Numbered from the stretch's first letter, positions 1-11,762 are shown. The stretch: 64,000 nt of DNA from Calliphora vicina (GCF_958450345.1 NC_088780.1:47298033-47362032); one strand, 5' to 3'. Made by a program: numbers and translations. Notes: a model not told the origin generated them from the letters alone.

Positions 1-25
1 TTATCCTCCTTATTTGTCACCTTTA

Positions 26-1305
26 TTAGCTGCTTTTTTTTGTCAATCCTTTCTTGGCATTATTAGATTCAGCTACTGATTTCGCTGCTGGCTTCTTTTT
101 TGGCTTTGGAAAGAAATCGCATTGAGTAGATGCAGAAAACTTTTTTAATTTGAGTCTTCCATCGACAAGCGGTATGAAAGCATGGTATTGAGCAGTGCCA
201 TCGATTGTTACCGCAGCATCGAATCTGCTCTTTAGTGTTTTCAATGTTTCCTCATGATCCTCTTTGCTACTAAAAACTATTTTAGTTTCTTTACAATAAT
301 TCTTTGCCCAATGGAATAAAGCAGTCGCATCTAAGATGCGATCTTGATGAGAGCACTGGAGGCTATACTTCGCTGCATTTCTTTTGAGGTTTGCTCCAAT
401 ACCATCACATGCTCCTTTACCATGAGCAGTAGTATGAAAATGCCACTCAGCTGGCATTCCAAAATCTTTTTCATGAGCTGTAAGATTTGCGAAGCTACTT
501 TTGTTTTTAAAATGTTGACGAGCTCCGTCCGAAACGTAGTATACCTTTTCTACTGTAAATTTTGATTTTAGATAATTTAGTATTATCTTCTGGTACTCAT
601 AAACTGCAACGGTGTCATGTTTTAAATCGTCGGATATGATTGCCATACTTTTGTGTTCCAGGTTTTCTTCTTTCATGTAGTAAATAACTACTGTGAATAT
701 AGTTGCTTGGTCGTTATTGAAGTGGAATGCTTGTATGGAATCCTGAAGAACATATTTATAGTTCTCTGCGAAATCAAATGAAATAATGAATTCACCAGAC
801 TTCAAATGTGTTTTCAAGTCCTTGAAGAATGACCACTGCTCTTTGACTAAAAAGTCATGGGTTCTCAAATTTAGCAATCCTCTACACAGTTCTTCCACAA
901 AATCATCCACATTTAAAATTATGGTTTTCAGTGTGCATCTTTCAGTCTGAATCCAAGATTCAAATTTTAACTCCTCAATACATTCTCGATCAAAAGAGTT
1001 GATTAAATTTTCTTTGATGGATCTTTTAAGTAATTTAAGTTGATTTCCTTCAACATCAATTTAACATTTTCATGGTAAATACAAACACATACTGTGTGAG
1101 TTCCGCTGCTTCCTGCCAAAACGCAATGTTTTGGCCTCAGTTGTGTAAATTTTGTGAATCCAATTTTGACATCCTCGTATTCAGATTGAAATGTTGCGAA
1201 TAATTCATTCAGGTTACAGAGAACCATTCTCTTCTGCATTTGAACTTTCTTGCCATCGATTCGTACAAATTTTGGGGGTGGAAAATTAATAGCGGTCGGC
1301 CTCAT
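26..1305 (-). pseudogene. Relic of a DDE-like transposase-type protein, frameshifted
   Basis: Two reading frames on the minus strand join into one protein. The upstream part (1305 down to about 1045) contains KRMVLCNLNELF, the block LRPKHCVLAGSSGTHTVCVC and NVKLMLKEINLN. The downstream part is open from about 1060 to 26. It begins before the GTG at 908-910 with the stretch CIEELKFESWIQTERCTLKT, so the apparent start at 910 is internal. A single frameshift near 1040-1060 separates the two. Numbering from that GTG, candidate catalytic residues are D46 (ISFDFAEN), D128 (YYVSDGARQHFKN) and D169 (GKGACDGIGANLKR), followed by a lysine-rich tail. I recall similar uncharacterised proteins scattered through arthropod and cnidarian genomes, which suggests a DNA transposon. 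Transposase function is inferred from the spaced acidic motifs and the dispersed distribution. The N-terminus upstream of 1305 is not recognisable. A fragment that may belong with it lies at 62501-62661. Confidence 0.6.
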
Positions 1306-1410
1306 ATTGCACCCCTCCAGTGGCTATTATCGGTCAGTTGCTGTGGTTTTTATTTTTAAGGTTTTAGAAACACTTACACACAAATATGAAAAAAATCAAT
1401 TTAAAAACAT

Positions 1411-2190
1411 TTGTCTTGAGTTACAAAACATTTATTTTGATAGATATCCCACTCGCTTCCCACTAAGCGACCAAAAAGGTTTTAATTGAAAAGACCTAAG
1501 CTTTCTTTTGAGAAAAAAAAATTAATAAAAAAAGAGTCCATTTTGGAAAAAAAAAGTCAAAAATGTTTTTCATTTTTCAAAAAAAAGTAAAAAAATGTAT
1601 GTCTTGAGTTACAAAACATTTTTTTTATAGATATCCCACTCGCAAATTAAAAAATGGGTCCATTTTTTTAAAAAAAGTCAACAAAGTTTTTGATTTTGCA
1701 AAAAAATTAAAAAATTTTAAATCTTGAGTTACAAAATATTTTTTTTGATAGATATCCCACTCGCATCCCACTAAGCGACCATATAGGTCGCTTAGGAAAA
1801 GACCTAAGCTTTCTTAAAAAAAATAAAAAATAAAAAGGGCCCATTTTGAAAAAAAAGTCAAAAATATTTTTGATTTAAAAAAAAAAAATCATAAATATTT
1901 TATTAAATTTTTTTAATTTTTTTTTCGAAAGATTGCATAAATAGCTATCTAAACTATTTGGGACACATTTTGCTAAGAACAATAGGTAATAAGTTATATG
2001 GATAAAAAAAAACACCTGTTTGGCCAAAATGTCAAATTTTGACCTCCTATAACTCAGAGAGTTCTTGACCGATCTTGTTGAAAAATGGTGTCCGAATTAC
2101 TATCCAATAGAACTAACATTGGTGCAAATTTCATCGCGATCGGAAGACATCGATTTCAAAAGTTGGTTCACTTGACGTGAAATGCCCCAT
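1411..2190 (+). repeat. Dispersed repeat family F with degenerate tandem units
   Basis: The phrase tcttgagttacaaaa begins at 1414, 1602 and 1722 (spacings 188 and 120 bp). Each copy is followed by gatatcccactcgc, and the first and third also by ccactaagcgacc. A short palindrome lies at about 1770-1795 (ctaagcgacc...ggtcgcttag). The distal part (about 1930-2190) runs through acacctgtttggccaaaatg and ends near catatgtata. Inverted partial copies lie at 5885-6066 and 26745-26975. No coding potential is seen. Confidence 0.6.
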
Positions 2191-2194
2191 ATGT

Positions 2195-2557
2195 ATATAC
2201 ACAAATTCCACTCCAAATAAGTTTTATATATACAAAATTCATGTCACCAGATTTTGTTACGATCAGTCCATAATTAGTCATAGCTCCCATATACACCCGC
2301 TTCCGAAAATCAATTTAACGTGCATAAATCTCTTAAAAATGTTGATATACACACAAAATTCATCATAAATAACTTTCGTATAAACATAAATCACACGACC
2401 TGATTTCATGGCAATCGGTCCATAACTAGTAAGAGCTCCCATATAAGGCCCACTTCCGAAAATCACTCACGAATATAAATTATTGATAATTTAAAAGAAA
2501 AATGTTCATTTACTTAGTGTAGGGTTTGACCGACCATACTTTCTAACTTGTTTTCTA
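2195..2557 (+). mobile_element. Family A (DINE-1/Helentron-like) element, 3' half only
   Basis: Matches the 3' half of the complete elements at 14416 and 25997. It has the internal phrases ccataattagtcatagctcc and cccgcttccgaaaatca, and the end ttgaccgaccatactttc followed by taacttgtt. The left arm of the 3' terminal hairpin is damaged: the tatggtcgg part is lost after gtgtaggg. It abuts the end of the family F copy. Confidence 0.75.
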
Positions 2558-2834
2558 ACCACTGCGTGGTTTAGAAATTGCAAGTTTTGTGTGTCTACTG
2601 AAGGGTTCATATATGTTTGGTATTAGTGAAAACTTTAAGACTACAGGACTGAGATATCGTTATCAAATTTGGAACTTATTTAGAGCGAAATGATGTTTAA
2701 TCAACGGATTTACAACTTTTGCCATTGTCTGCACTTAAATACCGAGATTCCAAAAAGGGGAATTTAAAGAATCTATATAGCGCTTTTGAACAAACAATTT
2801 TTTGATGAATCTTTTTATTTTCAAACATGAGTAC

Positions 2835-3235
2835 AATATAAATATATTCAAAGTATTGATCACTCTTTGTTATGACATTTTCCCATTTTTCTTGTAACAT
2901 ATGGAACTAATCATCTTTTGAAGTGATGAACGAGTCAAGCCAATATCAGATACTCTGTTCCAAAGTGAAGCATATCACAAAGATTCGGTGCAAAAATGAT
3001 TTTCTTTTATAGCGTTCAAGCAGCATTTCAGACATGTAAAATCGTCTTTCAAGGTCTCTCAGCTTTTAAATGAATCCTGTTGCTCGCAATCACTTTCAAA
3101 TTGCTTTTAAAGAAGCTCGGAATGATTTTGCAAGCTCTTGGAGAAATTTACAACAATCTTCATGGAGTTCTGTCTTCCCAAACTTGTTTGGCTGGTTTGG
3201 CTATAATTACTGTGACTATAGTGTTAAAAAACTTG
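2835..3235 (-). pseudogene. mariner transposase relic M1, internally deleted
   Basis: Minus-strand mariner transposase fragments. Near 2840-2905 is the C-terminus (LQEKWENVITKSDQYFE, equivalent to the LPERWEK..SDGKYFE end of mariner transposases). Near 3000-3230 are mid and N-terminal parts (a YKRK-like block, then HEDCCK and LQELAKSF). The C-terminal piece runs directly into the middle region near 2975, so most of the catalytic domain with its aspartates is gone. It belongs to the same family as the copies at 12955, 14035, 44335, 49085, 51765 and 53975. Confidence 0.7.
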
Positions 3236-5570
3236 AAAAAATGTAGAAATGTTTACAGTAAACATCTTATCCGTATTGACAATTCTCTGTATATTCCTCG
3301 GAGTTTAAATTATTTTTATGTTGATTTATCAATAATCTATAAATTAATGAGCATTTACGACATTTCCGAAGATAAAACTAAAATCAAATCAGTGCATATA
3401 TTGGCCGTAATGAGATTTTAAGATCTCTATGATCATCCAAATTGTTGTCACTTGTGTTAAACAAAATGACTAAGTTTTTGAAATATAATTTCAACCAGCA
3501 TCTAACGTTCGCGCATCACTAAATTATGAAGTTCTAAAAGCTATAATCTTCAAATTGCCGGAGATATACTAACTGTAGTGCCTAAACAAGTAAGAGTACT
3601 AAAAACAAATCGTGGTGTTCGTGCTTTGTTGCTTATGTCTCGCCATTTATGGGACGATTTTCCTGATTCTAGACAGCACTCTATGCAGAACTGTATCCGA
3701 TATATTGTTATACCAATCATGTAGGTATGTAAGTTATTTGGGAACTTTGGAAAGCTGATTTCAACAGACTGATGGATATGACAAACTTATATATATACTC
3801 TTGCCACTCATGGTAAAGGAATTTATTGAAATTCTACTTTCAGCCCATACCTGTATCCCTGTTGACCACAATAAAAAAAATATACAGTTAAATCCACGTT
3901 ACATGTTAAATCCACCAAAATTGAGATATTTCTCTAAAATACTTATCAGCTCATGTAAAGTCGTCTCAATTGATCAGCCTATATTAAATTCGTGTTGATA
4001 TAGATCAATCGTTTTACTCAGGTAATAGTTAACAATCATATCTTATATTTTTAGATGAAATGATGAAAGGCTATATTGTTGTAACAGCTTTTATATAAAA
4101 CTTAACCTAAAGGTTCTGCACGAAGGTCAGACCCATGAAATTTCATAAACCTGCAGAAAATACTGAAGCAGGAAGGACTGCACGGTTAATAAAAGTAAGT
4201 CATGGGGATCCTGTCACATGCTGGGAATAAGTTAGGGACATACGGCATCTTGCGACCTCGATTTGGATAAATGTCGTTTAAAGCTGTCAAGCACGAACTT
4301 AGATCATATGGATCCAGCTACTCGCTAAGGCTTTCGTTAGAGAACAATTAATTTTGATTTTAGTTATGCATTTTGTTATAATGAGTAAAATAAATAATTT
4401 AACAAGAAATGAATTCTGAAATTGTTTTTATGGTTTCCATTTATATTTTTTGTATGAAATAGTCTACTAAATTAAATACTTTTAGACACGTGCCCACTAT
4501 AATAACTTATACATATGTCAAAGATTACTTTCAAAAAGCATTAAGGCTCCAAGAAAACATAAATTATAACCAACTTATTAAGTCATCAACTACTTTTTTT
4601 TTAATTTAATCGTATTTTCTGTTCTCTATCAAAAATAATTGAAATGTTATTTTGTAATTTTTATTAATAAAATTAAATACCAAATAAATTAAAAAAAAAT
4701 AAATATAAGTAATTCAAACCATATCAGGTAAAGAAAAACTTTTAGCAATACAAAGTTAATAATTGTGTGTAATTGTTGAAATTGCAAATAATAAATGGCC
4801 GTAATGTGACCAACGAAGAGTGCAAACATAAGTCATTAACATTTCTTATCAAACTAATTTATTAATTTCTCATATACTAGAAACTTGTACAAAAAACTTG
4901 CATATAAGTTAAGATTATTTCTTAATACAATTTTTAAAACAAAATTTAGTTGGTCACGTAACTCATACTCTACCGAACTTGAGTTCATTAAACCATCCAG
5001 ACATCTTACACCATAATTCAACACAAAAACAACTAAAACAACACCAAACAAAAATCAAACACTAATATTACACATTAAACAATGTATTATTCTTGTTGTA
5101 TAAATAATAATATTAACAAAAACACCACAGTTTTTTATTACAATATTTTAGAAAATTGTAAAACAAAAACAAATAAACAGAAACTTGAAATAAGTATCTA
5201 TGTAGTTTGGTTAAAGTATCTGTGTGTGCAACACTTTAAAAAAAAGTGCTTCATACACACACTTTAAATCAGACAATTTATAAATACGAGCAAGACAAGA
5301 CATACATACCACTTTATAATTAGAGCAGAAATTCTGACGTTTCTATTTCAATTTCCACCTGTTTTTTTTTATAAGTTTGTTCTCTTCATATTAATGTTCG
5401 TTTTTTTTTTGTTTTTTCTCTATTATATTAAAGTACCCTATACTCAGTTTTTGTATACTGTGTTGTTCAGTAATTGCGTAAAAACAATAATTAAAAATTA
5501 CTCATACCTCTAGTTTTCCATTTATGAAATTTCTGGGGTTATTTTTGCAAAAATATTTAAAATCCAAAAA
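3236..5570. other. A+T-rich stretch without recognisable genes
   Basis: About 2.3 kb with long poly-A and poly-T runs. A roughly 58-codon open stretch at about 3533-3713 (+), containing LLLMSRHLWDDFPDSRQ, is not one I recognise and may be chance or an old transposon scrap. The region 4090-4330 is less A+T-rich than its surroundings, but no protein motif is clear. Confidence 0.5.
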
Positions 5571-5624
5571 TACGTTGTTTTTCGATTTTTTCGATAAAAC
5601 CGATTTAATCGGTTAACTGACACA

Positions 5625-5830
5625 CAGTGGTATAGAATAAAAAAAGTTGGAAACAAATCTGTAACTTCTAAACGTTTAGTCCGATTTGAATAAAATTTAA
5701 AATGCGCAAAGGTGAAGTATTGTCGAGTTTATGTTTTGAATTTAGGACCCATGGGTCTGTCGCTACCAGGGGTTCCCAAAGTAACATAGGTACATTCCCG
5801 GCGAGAATTTAAGTTTTCCATAATTAATTT
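5625..5830 (+). repeat. Family C repeat, partial copy
   Basis: Shares the order of phrases seen at 13806-13995: cagtgg, then a (g)gaaa(c/t)aaatctg block, ttctaaacg, a cgat/ccgatt block followed by aaaattt, then gcg.ag. It is diverged. Longer copies are at 10185-10600 plus 11344-11560 and, inverted, at 27181-27795. Confidence 0.45.
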
Positions 5831-5884
5831 GCCTCGTCAAAAAAAAATATATTAGTGGATTGGGGATTTTGTCTACTTTTCAAG

Positions 5885-6066
5885 AATATATATGGGGGAT
5901 TTCATGACAAGTGAACCAACTTTTGAAATCGATGTACCTAGCACAATTTTTAACAAGATCGGTTGAGAACTCCCTGAGTAAGAGACATTTTAGCCAAACA
6001 GGTGTTTTTCTCATCCATGTAACTTATTACTTATTGTTCTTAGCAAAATGTGTCCCAATTGTTCGA
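5885..6066 (-). repeat. Family F repeat, inverted partial copy
   Basis: Reverse complement of roughly 1950-2190: catgacaagtgaaccaactt, acaagatcggttgagaactc, then agccaaacaggtgtttttc and agcaaaatgtgtcccaattg. It is flanked on the right by A+T-rich DNA to about 6400. Confidence 0.6.
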
Positions 6067-6408
6067 AAAAAAATTTTTGTTATATTTTGTGCTTTCAATT
6101 ACGAAAATTCTATTCAATAATTTTTGTATTTAAAGTTCAACCAATAACGAAAATTGTATATTCAATTGTCAAAATTATCAAATTCAAAACTCAAAATTCA
6201 ATAGAAAATATCAGAAAATTTTGTTTTTGAGCACATGAATACTTGATTCAATTATGAAATAATTGAAACCAGTTCAATATGTGATAAATGTTTGAATTGA
6301 AATATAATTTTTTCTGTGTAACTGTATTTAAAAATAAAAAAATTAATAGAGGGTAAAAAAGGAAATAGATACCCGAGTCTACTCAATGTTGTGTCAATAT
6401 ACAGCAGG

Positions 6409-6490
6409 GATGCCAGGTAATCGCTGTCCCCAACCAAAATTAAAAATATACCCAAAAATCCCCAAATATTGTTTTTCTTCGGCCAATAAC
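6409..6490 (+). mobile_element. Possible solitary hAT-type terminus
   Basis: CAGGGATGCCAGG at about 6409 resembles a hAT terminal sequence. It is followed by repeated cccaa motifs (gtccccaacc, tacccaaaaatcccc). I could not find the matching inverted end or an 8-bp duplication, so this may be a truncated end or chance. Confidence 0.3.
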
Positions 6491-6884
6491 CGTTCGAATT
6501 AATTGTTATAACATTAAAAAGGTTCCTTGAAACCAAAATTCTTATGAATTAGTCAAAGTTTCTTTTGAAAATTCATAACACTTGGTTTAATTTTTTTTCC
6601 ACTACATCTCGTAACACATCGTTTCAAATCTTATATAAAATTAGTAGTGGTATCTTTTTTAACCAAACATTTAGCATAAACTCATTTGAGAATAATCAAA
6701 TGTAAATTCAATTTGAAGTTACAGAATTACACCTTGCATTGAAGTTTACCATCAAAATTTGTTTTGATCTGCATATAATCCGATAATTAGAAAACTTTTT
6801 GAAAATACTGCTTCGGATTTAAATATTATGATAGAATGATCCACATGGCCTTCAAGTAGTCAGGATGTCTGGCTTTCATTAATT

Positions 6885-7090
6885 TTACTACTCTAACAAT
6901 TCAAAAAGCTTTTATAAATCTAGATATTGAAGTCAGGAATAGATGCGTTAATTCCAAGCAAGTTAGACATGGCAATACTCAGGGTGGCATGATCTCTCCA
7001 CTACTTCGTCTTATCGTTTTTAACTCGATTCTTATTGAACTAGACAAAAAAGAGATAAATGCCGAGATATTGCCGCCGAACTTGAAGGAA
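6885..7090 (+). pseudogene. LINE reverse transcriptase fragment
   Basis: In one plus-strand frame the translation contains NTQGGMISPLLRLIVFNSIL followed by IELDKK. This matches the (G)TPQGGVISPLLW..V motif of Jockey/R1/LOA-group reverse transcriptases. Only this small block, upstream of the YADD box, is recognisable. The LINE C-terminus at 9120-9490 has the same orientation and could be the other end of the same insertion, split by the element at 7763-8524. Confidence 0.6.
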
Positions 7091-7762
7091 TTTTCTGAAT
7101 GTATGAATGTACAGTGGTTTCCCTTATATGAACAAGCGGTCAATAATCAATATCTCCAAAACTAAAAAAGTTAGGGCCTTCAAAATTTGTCACCTCATAG
7201 CATGCCCGAAGAACTTAAAGTTTGCAAATTTTTAAGAAAAAATATTAACAACTGTAACCACAGTAGCCCTTTGATCTTTCAAGGGTTAATTGGCTTTTAG
7301 ATTTGTTTTATGAATTTTTGAAATAAAATATTTCAGTATGAAAATTCGTTTGTTTTAAACAATTTAAGTAAATTTTTATTCCATTTTAATTCATTTGAAT
7401 TATACACTGAAAAAAAAACTAAATTAAAAAGTTATACAAAGTTATATAATGCAATATGAGGTATTACTAAGTAATATAAGGTAGTAAGGTAAAATAAGAC
7501 ATTAATATACATATATATATATCAAATATTAATCAAATTTAAAACTCCTTGACTTAAACTACTTGTTTTCTTTGTTGGTAAGTTTGTCCTCCAGAAATAA
7601 ATGGATCTGAACTTAAAACAGGCTATTTAAAAGTTCTATATTTGTAGCATTGCACGAAATTTTTAGGGTATGTTTCAATCTAAACAGTTTTATATGCTTA
7701 TTTTTCGCTTCAGCTGCTCCATGGATCAGATTTTTATGTACCGATGCAAAAATAAGACGGTG

Positions 7763-8524
7763 CACAGAGGGATTTTGGTGTCAAAAAGTCAATTTTTCAA
7801 ACACTTAATTTCAAATTTATTTTTTTTTTAGAAAATTGTACTAAAGTTAAAAGTTAAAGTTAAACCGTTAAGAAGATATGCCCAAATCTATAAGACTCTA
7901 ATTATTATTTTATTTTTGATTTTCCATGGAAAAAAAATGTAGCCCACTTTCCCCAAGCTCCTTTTTTTAATAAAATGAAAGATGGGAGTGTCTTGTTTCG
8001 ATTAAAAAAAAAGAATATTTTTCGGAACAGGATGAAAACTTAACATTTTTTGTCGAATAATAAACGAAATATCCAAAAAATTCTTATGTACCAAATTTCT
8101 TGGATATAAACAATTTTATGCGAAAAAATCAATTTGGATTATATGGGCAGTGGGAGTGGACTTTTTTGATAAAATTTAATTTTTTTTTAATTTAGTCCAT
8201 ATAACCACCCCTTATAATTTTTGCTTGTATTGCATGGGCGGTATGCGGTGGGCATGGCCGATTTTAATAAAACTTAGCATACGTTCTTCGTTTGTTTCAG
8301 AAAATATATGTACCAAATTTCTAGACTTTTACTTGAATAGGAAAAATTTTATGCGAACAAATCTATTTGGATTGTATGGGCAGTGGGCGTTGGGCGTGGT
8401 CGATTTTGATAAAATTTTATTTGTTTCTTAGTTTGGTCCATATAATTATTTGTGCCAAATTTCAGCGCTCTACAACCACTCCTTATAATTTTTGCAAAAA
8501 AATGTATGAAGCCATCCCTCTGTG
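7763..8524. mobile_element. Family E element with 11-bp terminal repeats and tandem units
   Basis: Bounded by cacagagggat at 7763 and its inverse atccctctgtg ending at 8524. Inside are about three degenerate tandem units that share taccaaatttct, gattgtatgggcagtggg and ttgataaaattttat. No target duplication is clear and no protein is encoded. The stretch 7090-7762 is A+T-rich with no feature I can name. Confidence 0.5.
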
Positions 8525-9119
8525 AGGCGGGTTAGTATATTACAGATTACACGCCCATCCGCAAATTTCCGCAACTAACTTCAGCAATTTTATTATCATA
8601 AGAATCAGATTAATACAATGAAAAAGAAACCTATGGGGGAATCTTGGGGGAACACAACTAAAACTTTAAGTAAGCATCATGAAGTTTTACAAAAAAGTAA
8701 CAAACATATAGGTTAACTAAAACATTTATTTCACAAGAATTACAACACAAGTTAGTTTTTATCAAAATCCTTTGAAAATAATTTAATTTTGTAGACTACA
8801 GCAATTGCAAGACCGTTTTGAAGTGCACTTTTGCTTTGAATTATTCTTCCAGCGTTAAGCTGAGCTTTGTAAATGAATATTTGCTCATGCTTTCAATTTT
8901 ATTTTTAAAAAGTCCCGTTAGCTTTACAGTAAAAACCGGTTTGCCATTAAAAGGATTGGATATTTAAGAGACAATTTTTTTGCATTTTGTCTAAATATTT
9001 TGTGACCGTTTTATTTATTTTTGGTCTATGGGCGGAACCACTGTGGAATGTAGTGATTAAGCTCTCAAAGCTTAGTCATGTGTCTGATATTGTTTTAGTT
9101 TGTAACCCTGCGCATTAAT

Positions 9120-9490
9120 TGAAAATCAATGAAGGGCTCTACTTTAAATATCTCTATTAAAGAAAGTATCTTCAGAAACTTACTTCATAACGCTGAAAAT
9201 ATATGGTGTAATTTAGACACATGTAGGTAGTCAAGTAGCTCTTCTAAATATCCGGTTGCAGTCAACACGGATCACTGGGTGCTAGGTGCTACTCCCTTTC
9301 AACGTCCTTTGTCGCAGACGCAACAAAGAAAAAGAGGAAACAGTTTAGAACTTCACTGCGAACATTCCTGAGTTATCTCGCTGCTACAGTTTGGATGTAG
9401 TAAATACCCCATTTATGCTCTAAGGTACATTATATCTGCCAATGGACTTTTAAACATCCAAAATTATCCCTTGATTTTAGATAGAATTCG
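9120..9490 (+). pseudogene. LINE C-terminal fragment (after RNase H)
   Basis: Broken plus-strand reading frames. First comes SIFRNFLHNAENIWCNLDTC, then a degenerate TGHWVLG-like block (DHWVLGA). The cysteine-rich tail CRRRNKEKEETV..F..NIPELSRCYS follows, equivalent to the CRxCxxEEETxEHxLCxCPALSR tail of Jockey/LOA/R1-group ORF2 proteins. At least two frameshifts and one stop are present. Region 8525-9119 shows nothing recognisable. Confidence 0.6.
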
Positions 9491-10184
9491 TGTAAACCAA
9501 ATTGATGTGATTTAATTAAATTATAAATTTTTAATTATACAAAATGGAATAGGGTTGGTATATGGTCGAGCTTGACCACTTTTAAGTTTCTAGCACGTTG
9601 TTTTTTTATTATTATTATTTAGTTTTATTTTCAACACTAACGATACTTCTATACAGAGTTGCTTAGAAAAGTGACGTTTTGATTGAGTGATTGGCATGAA
9701 ATGAATTACAAATTCTTCATTACACTTTAAAGAAAAAAAAAACTAATAATAATAATAATAAAAAAAATCCAACATACAAACTCACACAAACAAACAAACT
9801 AAAAACTCAAATGTTTAAATTTCAGTGCTGCAATAAAATGTTCATTTGCACAGACATGGATTGTAACAGTAATAGAAAAAATTTATAAAAATTTTTCTAT
9901 TTGAGTATTAGTTTTTATTTTATTTTTATTAAAGAAACCTCACGAATAAACATAAAATAAAACTAAAGTATGAATGAAATTTTTAATGAAACATAAGTAA
10001 AACTAAAGGCGCTGTAATGTCTCAACTACAGTTGAGAAGAAAAAAAAAACAAACTAAAAACACTACAAGAAAAAATTTTTAAAACACAAATAGCCAACTT
10101 GTGAAAGAAGGTGTTAAATTTCATATTGTATTTATGTATTTGCCGTATGCAAGTATCAAAGCTGTGTGAATATATTTATTAGGG
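9491..10184. other. A+T-rich gap with simple repeats
   Basis: Contains short (att)n and (ata)n runs near 9605-9760. A decayed family A 3' hairpin (tatggtcgagcttgacca) lies at about 9558-9575. No coding signal is seen. Confidence 0.5.
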
Positions 10185-10600
10185 TGGCTCTTATTCCGTA
10201 ATTTTTTTATTTTTGATGCTCAAAGGCTGTTCTACATCACCTGAAAACCAAATGCTTGAAATCTGAACAAAATCGGATAACGTTTAGATGTTGGGGGCGT
10301 CGACATGGGGGCTCAAAGTAGGGTACCTTCGACATGTACAATTTTTAAACACGTGCATTTTTTTTGTTTCACATCCGAATTCAAAGATTTTAACATTTTT
10401 GAAAAGCGCTCGGCTAGTTCTTATGCTTGCGTGTGCTATTTATCTCTTCTAATTTTCGAGTTATAGGCATGTAAAAATTGAAATTTTAAAATTTGGTCTC
10501 GAATTTTTTTTGTTAGTTAGACAACTAAATTAGCAATAATATAAACAAATTTGAAGTCAATATCTATTATGGATCCAAAAATAAACGATTTAAATATTAA
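10185..10600 (+). repeat. Family C repeat, left part, split by a family A element
   Basis: Starts near agggtggctc and runs through catgggggctcaaagtaggg, cacatccgaattcaaagatt and ggatccaaaaataaacgat. It is interrupted at 10601 by a complete family A element and resumes at 11344. The reverse copy at 27181-27795 carries the same order without the interruption. Confidence 0.7.
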
Positions 10601-11343
10601 ACAAGTAAGAAAGTATGGTCGGTCAAGCCCGTCCATATAATACCCTACACTAAGTAAAAGAGCAAAAACATTTTTCTTTTAAAATTTCAATAATTTATAT
10701 TTTTGAGTGATTTTCGAAAGTGGGCCTTATATGGGGGCTATGACCAACTATGGACCGATCACCATGAAATTAGGTCGTGTGATTTATGTCTATATTAAAG
10801 GTAACTATGTTGAATTTTGTGTGTATACCAACATTTTTAAGCGATTTATGCACGTTAAAGTGATTTTCGGAAGCGGATCAATACGGAAGCTATGACTAAT
10901 TATGGACCGATCGTAACAAAATTTGGTAACATAAATTTTGTATATATAAAACTTATTTGGAGCGGAATTTGTGGAGATACATATATAAATTAAATATTTA
11001 TGACCGATAAAGTCCAATTTCGGAAGGACATTTGTATGGGGGCTAGGTGAAATAATAGACCAATTTCAGACAGTTTCAATAAGCTTGGTCCTTGGGCCGA
11101 AAAATTTATAGGTACCAAATTTGATCGAAATATCTTCAAAATTGCGACCTGTACTCTGCACACAAAGTTTACATGGACAGACAGCCGACCAGCCAGCCAG
11201 CCAGACGGACGGACGGACATCGTGAAAGTGATTCTAAGTCGATCGGTATACTTTATGGTGGGTGTTAGACTAATATTTTTGAGCGTTACAAACATCTGCA
11301 TAAACGCATTATACCCTCCGCACTATGGTGATGTAGGGTATAA
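10601..11343 (-). mobile_element. Family A (DINE-1/Helentron-like) element, complete, A2
   Basis: In its own orientation it begins TATACCCTACATCACC and ends TTTCTTACTTGT. Diagnostic parts: an 11-bp subterminal inverted pair (ATACCCTACA.../...GTGTAGGGTAT); a 3' hairpin (tatggtcgg, loop, ccgaccata, with one mismatch here); a (CCGT/CCAG)n tract near 11180-11220; internal units with ggaccgatc. There is no target duplication. The architecture (3' hairpin near the end, subterminal inverted repeats, internal tandem units, insertion in T/A-rich DNA) matches Drosophila DINE-1/Helentron non-autonomous elements. That assignment is inferred. Confidence 0.75.
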
Positions 11344-11560
11344 AAAATAGTAGATTTTTGCTGTTTTTTGGGCAAAAGGTGACTTTTTATTAAAAAAAAA
11401 CTTTCTTTAAGAATATATAAAAATTTTATGTTTTTCTGTAAGGTATCTTTACGGAGAACATTTTGGTATAAAAAACATGTCAAATTTGCCCCTACGCCCT
11501 TCGAATTTGACCTATTTTTTATGAAAAATTCAAATTCGTGCCACATGTTCTAAAATCCCA
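11344..11560 (+). repeat. Family C repeat, right part after the A2 insertion
   Basis: Continues with aatagtagatttttgctg, aactttctttaagaa, aggtatctttacggagaac and cccctacgcccttcgaattt. The same segments, inverted, lie at about 27230-27380. DNA from 11560 to 11754 may still belong to the repeat but cannot be matched. Confidence 0.65.
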
Positions 11561-11762
11561 AAGCTGGGATCAGAAAAGAGAAAACAGCTTTGGAAACCTT
11601 GATGTATTCTCTATTTATCGCCACAGTATTTTCCCCGCCCAGAAGGAAATGTGGACCCTATAGGCAAAATTGAAAAAAAATACCATTTTTGGGATTTTCG
11701 CTCGAATTTTGCGGGATTGCATTTGACCTTTTGTCCAGTTTTTTTTTACACCTTGTTATTTA

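Noticed and set aside
5571..5610. cgataaaaccgatttaatcg palindrome as an operator-like site
   Set aside because: It resembles the aaccggtt words of the hAT-type elements in this window and sits in repeat-derived DNA.
10805..11017. 70-residue open frame recurring in several family A copies (also near 14757 and 26325)
   Set aside because: It is preserved only as far as the repeat itself is similar, runs through the internal units and terminal regions, and matches no protein. It is treated as chance openness of the repeat.
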